Assembly (NCBI GenBank): GCA_017882835.1
Contig: JADGOU010000223.1
Location: forward strand, 1 to 5,125
Direction: 5' to 3'
DNA from: Frankiaceae bacterium
Lineage (GTDB): Bacteria; Actinomycetota; Actinomycetes; JADGOU01
Length of the DNA stretch: 5,125 nucleotides
Shown: positions 5,117 to 5,125 of the stretch, piece by piece
Numbering within the stretch: position 1 is the first letter of the stretch
How the letters are laid out: every line of letters starts with the position of its first letter
Notes under the pieces: model-generated
What the model was told of the DNA's origin: nothing
The model's input: only the letters and a program-made list of their open reading frames with translations
Database searches by the model: none
Made by a program: the position numbers and the translations under genes

Positions 5117-5125
5117 ATGCACCGA
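5117..5125 (+). CDS. Possible start of the next gene, cut by the window edge
   Basis: GAGGAG at 5105-5110 lies 6 nt before ATG 5117, giving M-H-R before the sequence ends. Site strength and spacing are good, but three codons cannot show coding. The 134 bp between the small ORF after phaC and this start hold only a small CCCC-AGGT-GGGG hairpin at 5081-5092. Confidence 0.5.

Noticed and set aside
4313..5122. Minus-strand ORF of 269 codons opposite the end of phaC
   Set aside because: It is the mirror of a confident phaC frame, shows no domain motif and has no convincing ribosome binding site.

Overview
The window is high-GC DNA with strongly GC-rich third codon positions, GTG starts and purine-rich ribosome binding sites. 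Together with the gene content (a multi-pass GGDEF protein, a NodU-type carbamoyltransferase remnant and a short PhaC with a small partner), this suggests an actinomycete chromosome. The genus cannot be resolved from sequence alone.

Layout. (1) Positions 166-479 hold a decayed 5' fragment of a carbamoyltransferase gene, readable only by switching frames. (2) Positions 513-736 form an odd compact block: a terminator-like hairpin (513-547), a 70-bp unit repeated twice in tandem (545-684) and a near-perfect palindrome (719-736). On the minus strand each unit carries a good Shine-Dalgarno site followed by the same seven-codon ORF, MRGNNWT. (3) 792-2108 (+) encodes a membrane-anchored diguanylate cyclase with an intact GGEEF active site but a broken RxxD inhibitory site. 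(4) 2109-2383 is a convergent intergenic region with one hairpin suited to each flanking gene. (5) 2384-3187 (-) encodes an alpha/beta hydrolase. (6) Divergent from it, 3367-4876 (+) is a two-gene polyhydroxyalkanoate (PHA) operon: a small helical PhaE/phasin-like protein and a PHA synthase whose Cys-Asp-His spacing matches class III enzymes. (7) After phaC there is a possible small or broken ORF. In the last nine bases a ribosome binding site and ATG may mark the start of the next gene.

How the genes may work together. PhaC polymerises hydroxyacyl-CoA into storage polyester, and the upstream protein is probably its partner or a granule protein. The divergent hydrolase could act on esters of the same pathway, but only its position suggests that. 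The diguanylate cyclase would make c-di-GMP and has no visible functional link to the PHA genes.

The least explained element is the duplicated SD + MRGNNWT cassette. It could be a pair of minimal peptide genes, a translated leader, or a chance ORF in a duplicated 5' leader. A second oddity is the PhaE-like reading frame, which has no stop near its expected end and runs 221 nt into phaC in another frame.
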